A stretch of DNA of 38,180 nucleotides, taken from the IMG/VR virus record IMGVR_UViG_3300046009_006369, positions 1-38,180 of that record. One strand, written 5' to 3'. Source of the DNA: a virus. Numbering within the stretch: position 1 is the stretch's first letter; the number at the start of each line of letters is the position of its first letter. The notes below the pieces were generated by a model. It was given only the letters and a program-made list of their open reading frames with translations, did no database searches and had not been told where the DNA came from. The translations under genes were made by a program, and so were the position numbers. This document shows positions 33,801 to 38,180 of this stretch, piece by piece.

Positions 33801-36439
33801 ATATTGGTGTTTCCTTCTTTTGAATCGGTAAATTTAGAAGATTCAATTGGTGTTCCCCATTCATTGTGTAAAAGATCATAAATACTCCGATTATAAACAA
33901 ATTTTCTATAACCTAACATATATTTTTCTTTAGAACAATTTTTTATAAAGTTGGGAACTTGTTTTAAATCTTGATTTTCTTTTAATACATAATTGTTTTC
34001 ACCTACAGGCACTTGGTTGGGTTCGTCACCGGCCGGTATCCATTTGTGCTCTAAACCATTTTCAAAATTAGGTAAAATAAAATAATCAGGAAGATCAAAA
34101 TACGGTAAAGATATTTTTGTGAAACCTGATGATAGTGGAACAGGTAATTGATAAAACGGATAACCATTATGAGTCAAACCAAATTTTGGAATAGAAGCAC
34201 CTATAGTTAAAGCAGCTACAGATGTTTTTAATTGAAATTCATCATTTTCTATTCTATTCGAAACTTTAGAGCGAATAATATTTCCCCTAGAAATATAAGG
34301 AGTTGCAAAAGAAACATTTTTTGTTATAAAATTCCATTGATTATCATTTGGATTTACTATTTCATATGGTATTATTACGAGAGAACCATTTTCATCTGAA
34401 GATACTTTTGTTGAACTTAAAATAAATTCATTTATCTTATGATTTGTTCCAATCGGCCACTGCCAATATGTGTTATTTTTATTTGGATACTCTGGTTCTA
34501 CAGAATCCTCTTGATTTTGCCAATCTGAAGTTTTAATTAAATCTTGATATGAATCTACTTCTATTTCTTCATACCAAGAATTTAAACTACCAATATATCC
34601 TTCAGCATTAGTAACAAAACTCTGTATTTCTTCGATTTTTTTATCCAAGAAATCAATCATCTCGTCGTATAATTTGAGACTGTCTCCAATTGCATATTTT
34701 ATATAATTTGGAATTTCTCTTTTTAAATTATAAAATTCACCAATAGTTTGATTATATGGTTCTTTAGTCAAATCATAAGAGAAAGTCAACCCATTTTCAT
34801 AACTCATTCCCCTTATATCATAATTAATTGCATCTGTAAAAGAACCAGCAGCAACTACTCTATACTCTTGTTGCATATCTGCAAAAATACCAGTTGCACC
34901 GTAAAGAATATTATAAGTGATTCCGCTTGTAAGACCTTTTAACTCTTCCAGTAGTTTATAGTCTGCTGTTCCACCAAAACTAGCATTACCCATGCAACAT
35001 ACAGCGCATCTATAGACTTCCCACATTCTTTTTATATTCTTTTTTCTTGCAAACTCTTGTCTTGCTTCTATTAGTGGAAGCCTTATCTTGTGATAAATAT
35101 CATAAAATTTAGAAATATCTAAAGATGTTATATTAAAATTTGGTTGATAAGTAATATTCGACCAACGAGAATCTGCTGTTCTTCCTAAGTAGTTCCACCA
35201 TATTGTTGCGGAGTTTTCGGGTTTGACTCCGAAACCTCTATCCGCAGAATGTTGTGACCATTCATTGAAAGGTCTATGATATTTTTCAGATCCATAAAAA
35301 GAGAAAACTATATCTTCTTGTTTATAAATTGGTTTATATATTTTATTTTCATTCGTTACTGTAGAAAAAGTATCAGAAACTAATTTATAGTCCTCTATAT
35401 GTAAAACTTTGTTAAAGTCACGGTGATAATCATAGTCAATATATTGATATGTCATTCCCCTAGCATCATCTAAGAAATCAGAGTAGGGATTGGTGTAATC
35501 TGGTTCTACCCTTTTGTAATAACCAAAAAGAGCAGAACTTTGCATCAGCTGCATCACATTGTATTGTTCGTCCACTCGAACAGATCTTACTTTTCTTTCT
35601 TCTTTTAAATCATCAGTATTTAAAATGTATACTGGTAATTCACTTTCTGGTTTTTCTTTTTGTTCTTTTAATATTTTTTCTATTGATTTAAAGTGCCATC
35701 CATTTAAATCTCTCCAGCAAAAGAAATTGACTGCATAGGGATTCTCTGTTGATACTGCGTGGTTGGATAAAAAATTTAATAATTGAACTATGTTTAATTG
35801 TTTTCGATCAAAACCAGTAGGTAAAGAAATTTCTTCTGCTCGCAACCAAATTCCATTTTTTGTTTCTTCTATTTCATAAATTGGATAATTAAATTTTTGA
35901 AATATTTCATTTATCAATCCTTTAATTCTACTGGTAGAATCTGGTTTGACTGAAATAAATCCAATAAAATCTTTATTAGATTTTAAAATATTTTCAGTAA
36001 AAGCAGTATTTAAAACTTCTTCACTTATAAATTCTAATCTATAAAGAACCGCTTTTTCAATTTGATTTACTCTTGGTGATTTTACAAAGTCATTAATTGG
36101 TTTTGCTTCATATATTTTAAATCGATATTCTAAATTATTATCTTTAGTAAATTTTATTATTATATCTTCAAAACCACTTAAGTTTACTTCTCCTGTCCAA
36201 TCTCCCTTATCATAAAGTTCAATATATCCATTTATAAATGGATTAAACATGCTTTGATTTATTTTTAATTCTATTAAAACATTATTTCCTGCGCCAGCAT
36301 TTTGTTGCGAAAACAATTGATACGAAACAACAGTTCCATCTTTTAATTTTTTTTCTATTCTAACATTTGATAGAAAAGATGGTGTTGGTGTACCGGATTG
36401 TAATTCTTCAGAATTTAAAACTGTATTTTCTTGTGCCAT
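30890..36439 (-). CDS. Giant baseplate hub-like structural protein (1849 aa)
   Basis: This is a probable central baseplate protein. Residues about 15-290 look like a hub/tube-initiator domain of the gp27 type: FLSNVRIEKKLKDGTVVSYQLF, FNPFINGYIELYDKGDW, FEDIIIKFTKDNNLEYRFKIYE, and KAVLYRLEFISEEVLN. The C-terminal 150 residues (LRTALLQQLTSQQIVIVI-like, NPRLNIGDLIYLKHENPK, DGKWMITGITHKF...QLVEITLNRDT) resemble the closing hub domain of the same fold. Between them lie about 1300 residues rich in Tyr, Trp and Asn with no recognised domain. A Cys cluster (about 1640-1740) includes NICSEYTCANPEG, PYCNCPA and NPCSCNCPE. It sits between gp53 and gp25; in T4 gene 53 is followed by gene 5, the hub lysozyme. 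No lysozyme motif was seen. RBS is weak (GAG, 9 nt from ATG). Confidence 0.75.
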   Translation of the reverse strand: MAQENTVLNSEELQSGTPTPSFLSNVRIEKKLKDGTVVSYQLFSQQNAGAGNNVLIELKINQSMFNPFINGYIELYDKGDWTGEVNLSGFEDIIIKFTKDNNLEYRFKIYEAKPINDFVKSPRVNQIEKAVLYRLEFISEEVLNTAFTENILKSNKDFIGFISVKPDSTSRIKGLINEIFQKFNYPIYEIEETKNGIWLRAEEISLPTGFDRKQLNIVQLLNFLSNHAVSTENPYAVNFFCWRDLNGWHFKSIEKILKEQKEKPESELPVYILNTDDLKEERKVRSVRVDEQYNVMQLMQSSALFGYYKRVEPDYTNPYSDFLDDARGMTYQYIDYDYHRDFNKVLHIEDYKLVSDTFSTVTNENKIYKPIYKQEDIVFSFYGSEKYHRPFNEWSQHSADRGFGVKPENSATIWWNYLGRTADSRWSNITYQPNFNITSLDISKFYDIYHKIRLPLIEARQEFARKKNIKRMWEVYRCAVCCMGNASFGGTADYKLLEELKGLTSGITYNILYGATGIFADMQQEYRVVAAGSFTDAINYDIRGMSYENGLTFSYDLTKEPYNQTIGEFYNLKREIPNYIKYAIGDSLKLYDEMIDFLDKKIEEIQSFVTNAEGYIGSLNSWYEEIEVDSYQDLIKTSDWQNQEDSVEPEYPNKNNTYWQWPIGTNHKINEFILSSTKVSSDENGSLVIIPYEIVNPNDNQWNFITKNVSFATPYISRGNIIRSKVSNRIENDEFQLKTSVAALTIGASIPKFGLTHNGYPFYQLPVPLSSGFTKISLPYFDLPDYFILPNFENGLEHKWIPAGDEPNQVPVGENNYVLKENQDLKQVPNFIKNCSKEKYMLGYRKFVYNRSIYDLLHNEWGTPIESSKFTDSKEGNTNIGLFSNYETSGRFLYGPGIDVARYSSVLSPSKNYYADVFYLSDTDNIGNNPNNLMIINKEYWTDYPWSTPKELKIEYNQKWDQLMDCVDEGNCFNHYCFNPVLVEIAKRLGEQELQIITYQRNVYNYLKETIEQSYVEKWQELYDEWWNRKAFFVSKELGTSIFTGVSGGRSTRLEQDLSLFNVKKITRKEIKGSRYEILAKSNLGITGASAGEWLYNIYFGNDESNNPNDYSVNGSAWWDQEEVYIHPYYNQKYDTRNGKSAFVTKRKLLKYYRSTATDPLNDGPWLSDRVTSLAESQSKEKQYVIATKNEVKNLPGQENETPNPLIWSDLGYAQTHLNYYPEEIDELSYVYAYNIFDEEIENKKPPNIKKEEIASYVRIEFINPIGLDRIADFPNGFVRDPGSEYFLPYLVQVTPGPTGRQTIRNNVAVIGMDPYGFDVAVKKNKIERKNVSREYSWWNKYSPVFGRSDLTDSGMDLWPERGFNVEFPYYTTDIESMTPEVKNGNFYDINFYSGEKYSVKRNPGFHAKEVDSEYNETAMGSGYLLASHKKFKPHRSWWSFYFPRNLFLYQKLEPAISTFFNTKQMNYGVQSYSNEDADARESQYPTLMTPPYRTQILTDSTFSRRNEIQDNEYDSEYTLGKENQDSKWVKHLDNQGLNSKLLKNKNEDTDYPAENINPHTDDSLEQEVRQFFKDDILHWLNADYALYRPGLVTSDVWKYDLSGETEYGIITPPIEDVNYDLFDQNFAAQFVVFARSNGNICSEYTCANPEGLVDSSSCPPENPYCNCPAQDQIPTETEPTYLELYHLYNKLKECELIEENLGKEYLGCIWSDPNNPCSCNCPEIGEKFGEYLAYTRTYSSFWSTPAYVPLFRTALLQQLTSQQIVIVISANNPRLNIGDLIYLKHENPKTEELYINQTKNLDGKWMITGITHKFIKETVQLVEITLNRDTLSKPPDIGNNAKTAYLMS

Positions 36440-36441
36440 AA

Positions 36442-37467
36442 TTAGTAACTCAAATTAATTTCAAATACTCTACCTGAACTATTTATTGCTTGCTCAAATA
36501 ATCCAAAAGTAGGAGAAAGGAATCCCGGTTTGAGTGCTTTAATTTGATACTTTTTACTATTTTCTTCCAACTCAACATCATATTTTGTTTTTATTTGAAG
36601 AATTGTAGGAATACCCTTTATATTTTCAGCAGAGTAACAGTATAGTGCTGTTCCATAAAAATTATCAGAGTCAGTTAAATACCCACCATCAATAGAGATT
36701 TTACTTGCGTTTGTTTTTGAATAATATTGAGTTACAGAACCATTTGCATTTACAGGATTTAATTTTATATAAGGTGAAATTACTTTTCCATCTGCCAAAA
36801 AATATTCTATTGCATTTTTTTCCTCATCTGCTCTTAATATTTTAAAAACACTAAATTTTGTTTCCGCTACAGAAGCGGTTGGAAATTCAATACCAAAATC
36901 AAGTAATTTTAATATGTCAGTAGAGTCTTTTCTTGCTACAGCAAAAATATCGCCCTCACTAAAAGTAATGCCAGCACCACCAACACAAGTCAAATATCTA
37001 AATTCAATATTCCAATCCTTAACTATAGCATATGTTGTATTATCTGCTGTCAAGGTACAACCAGAATAATTTTCTTCTTCTGCTCCAGAACAAGATCCAG
37101 TAATTTGTAATTTTATTATGACATCGCCAATTTCTATTGGTGGTTGTTTAAAAATATAATATGAAATTCCATTATATTTTTTATCTAAAGAGTTTAAAAA
37201 GGATGTCCATTCTACTGGCCAATCTGTATGGGGATTGACTAAATTATTTGATGCAAATAAAATCCAAGAATAGGCACTATTGTTGTAAAAATTAAAAGAA
37301 GCAACCTCTGGACTTGCTCCAATTGTTAATTGATGTGTATCAAAAACTGTTTCGTTGTTTAAAGTATTTTGACTAAAAACTGCTTTTTTAAACATGTCAA
37401 CCATTTCAAAACTTTTATTGTTTTGAAAAGAATATTGAATTTTTGGAAAGTTACTAAAATATGTCAT
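36442..37467 (-). CDS. 53: Baseplate wedge protein gp53-like
   Basis: gp53 clamps neighbouring wedges together in the T4 baseplate (196 residues there; 341 here). The N-terminal 100 residues fit the family: YFSNFPKIQYSFQNNKSFEMVDMFKKAVFS, then a LysM-like segment where SFNFYNNSAYSWILFASNNLVNPHTDWPVE (about 73-102) corresponds to the T4 AIYGNPQLYWVLLMCNDNYDPYYGW. The remainder (about 110-341) is beta-rich, with a C-terminal IKALKPGFLSPTFGLFEQAIN. The start ATG 37467 is 2 nt after the preceding stop; the ribosome site is weak. Position next to a gp48/54-like gene agrees. Confidence 0.78.
   Translation of the reverse strand: MTYFSNFPKIQYSFQNNKSFEMVDMFKKAVFSQNTLNNETVFDTHQLTIGASPEVASFNFYNNSAYSWILFASNNLVNPHTDWPVEWTSFLNSLDKKYNGISYYIFKQPPIEIGDVIIKLQITGSCSGAEEENYSGCTLTADNTTYAIVKDWNIEFRYLTCVGGAGITFSEGDIFAVARKDSTDILKLLDFGIEFPTASVAETKFSVFKILRADEEKNAIEYFLADGKVISPYIKLNPVNANGSVTQYYSKTNASKISIDGGYLTDSDNFYGTALYCYSAENIKGIPTILQIKTKYDVELEENSKKYQIKALKPGFLSPTFGLFEQAINSSGRVFEINLSY
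36480..36487 (-). promoter_or_regulatory. Possible late promoter (AATAAATA) for the giant hub-like gene
   Basis: AATAAATA lies near the end of the gp53-like gene, 41 nt before the ATG at 36439. It fits only the relaxed NATAAATA pattern and may be chance in AT-rich DNA. Confidence 0.22.
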
Positions 37468-37469
37468 GA

Positions 37470-38180
37470 TTATACCATTCTAGATATTCCGGTTGCAACA
37501 GCGTTACCGATTGTTGTCGTTGCTCCCCCACCCGTCCAAAAAGCAGTAGATCGGTTTACAATTGTTGAACTCTGTGGTAAAGAAGATCTCATTGCAGGTT
37601 CTAATTCCACAAAAGTCATATTTGCAGTTAATGCTATTGGTTTCAATTTACCAGCAGTATCCGCCACACCATATGAATCTTTTAAACCAGCTCTATTTAC
37701 TGTTATTTTTTCCAATAAAGATAATTGTGGTTGACCCGACCATGCTGGATCTATATTTGGACCATTACCTGGTCCTATTCCAAATCTCCATAATGGTGGG
37801 TGACAGACAAATTTTGAAAAAGGCGTTAGTCTTGCTTGTGGTAATGCAAATGCTTCAAATATTTCACATATTTCAGATGCCAATTCCGCATCACTTGCAT
37901 TTCTTGCAATAAATATTAATTTAATATTAAAAATTCTTTTTGCCACACCTTTAAACTTGGTATCGGACATATCCATATCAATTTTAGCACCGATACCTAG
38001 AGCCTCAGTAACAGTTGAGGCAATGTCAGGCAATTCTAACGGTGAAGGCACACCAACCGTATTAGCAATACCATTTATTGAGTCTATTGCCATTCCAATT
38101 AAACCATCTGTAGGATCTGCTGCTGTTTGGTTAATTAAATTTCCTTTGTCATTTACTATTGCTGTATCATATTGCACTCT
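37470..38180 (-). CDS. Tail tube cap / tube-associated baseplate protein (gp48 or gp54 type), 5'-truncated
   Basis: This frame is open to the right edge (237 codons to base 38180), so the N-terminus is missing. The GTG at 38177 is probably an internal Val rather than the start. The visible part includes KRIFNIKLIFIARNASDAELASEICEIFEAFALPQARLT (about residues 80-120 of the fragment), followed by KFVCHPPLWRFGIGPG, then IDPAWSGQPQLSLLEKITVNRAGLKDSY and LKPIALTANMTFVELEPAMRS. The HPP.W and 'T.NMTF.E.EP' strands are typical of T4-type tail-tube-associated baseplate proteins that top the hub and start the tube. Adjacent gp53 favours gp48, but gp54 is a relative and cannot be excluded. Confidence 0.65.
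   Translation of the reverse strand, partial: RVQYDTAIVNDKGNLINQTAADPTDGLIGMAIDSINGIANTVGVPSPLELPDIASTVTEALGIGAKIDMDMSDTKFKGVAKRIFNIKLIFIARNASDAELASEICEIFEAFALPQARLTPFSKFVCHPPLWRFGIGPGNGPNIDPAWSGQPQLSLLEKITVNRAGLKDSYGVADTAGKLKPIALTANMTFVELEPAMRSSLPQSSTIVNRSTAFWTGGGATTTIGNAVATGISRMV

Noticed and set aside
38175-38177. GTG as the start of the gene at the right edge
   Set aside because: The frame continues open to the window end, the fragment is shorter than gp48/gp54, and no ribosome site can be seen, so the codon is probably an internal Val.

Overview
The window is one contiguous piece of the virion-structure region of a T4-like contractile-tail phage. It is AT-rich, every gene lies on the minus strand, and genes are packed with 1-11 nt overlaps or gaps under about 80 nt. 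No stretch longer than 300 bases lacks a gene. Both ends are cut inside genes: the portal gene at base 1 and a tail-tube-cap gene at base 38180. No tRNA, rRNA, CRISPR array, insertion sequence or integrase was seen. Gene order and gene sizes resemble marine T4-like myoviruses of the cyanophage/pelagiphage type. The host cannot be read from the sequence.

In transcription order (right to left), the first block is the baseplate: a gp48/54-like tube-tip protein (partial), gp53 wedge, a giant 1849-residue hub-like protein, gp25, a small Gln-rich collagen-like fibre protein, gp6, a short gp7-like protein and a gp8-like protein. The last block (7759 to 1) is the neck, packaging and tail set in the exact T4 order: gp13, gp14, gp15, gp16, gp17, gp18, gp19, gp20.

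Between gp8 and gp13, where T4 carries genes 9-12 and wac, this phage has about 17 kb of unusual fibre or adhesin genes. They are a small structural protein, a 754-residue fibre with a carbohydrate-binding-like region, a 379-residue fibre protein, and then four large Cys-rich proteins (960, 1081, 1597 and 510 residues). Three of these four start with a Gly-Pro-Thr collagen-like stretch. All four carry tandem 'CC..G.C...C..GG....C' repeats. Three end in a domain resembling the C-terminal domain of the Legionella collagen-like adhesin Lcl (DUF1566). The 1081-residue protein also holds a dockerin-type pair of calcium-binding loops. A small Cys-rich protein follows. This array is the most novel part of the window and probably forms the host-recognition apparatus.

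Regulation appears to be by T4-type late promoters (TATAAATA or CATAAATA) placed directly ahead of individual genes. At four of them the predicted transcript would begin at or within the Shine-Dalgarno sequence. At gp13 the promoter lies inside a perfect 12-bp inverted repeat that would hide the ribosome binding site on read-through mRNA but not on late-promoter mRNA, an arrangement known from T4 genes e, soc and 49.
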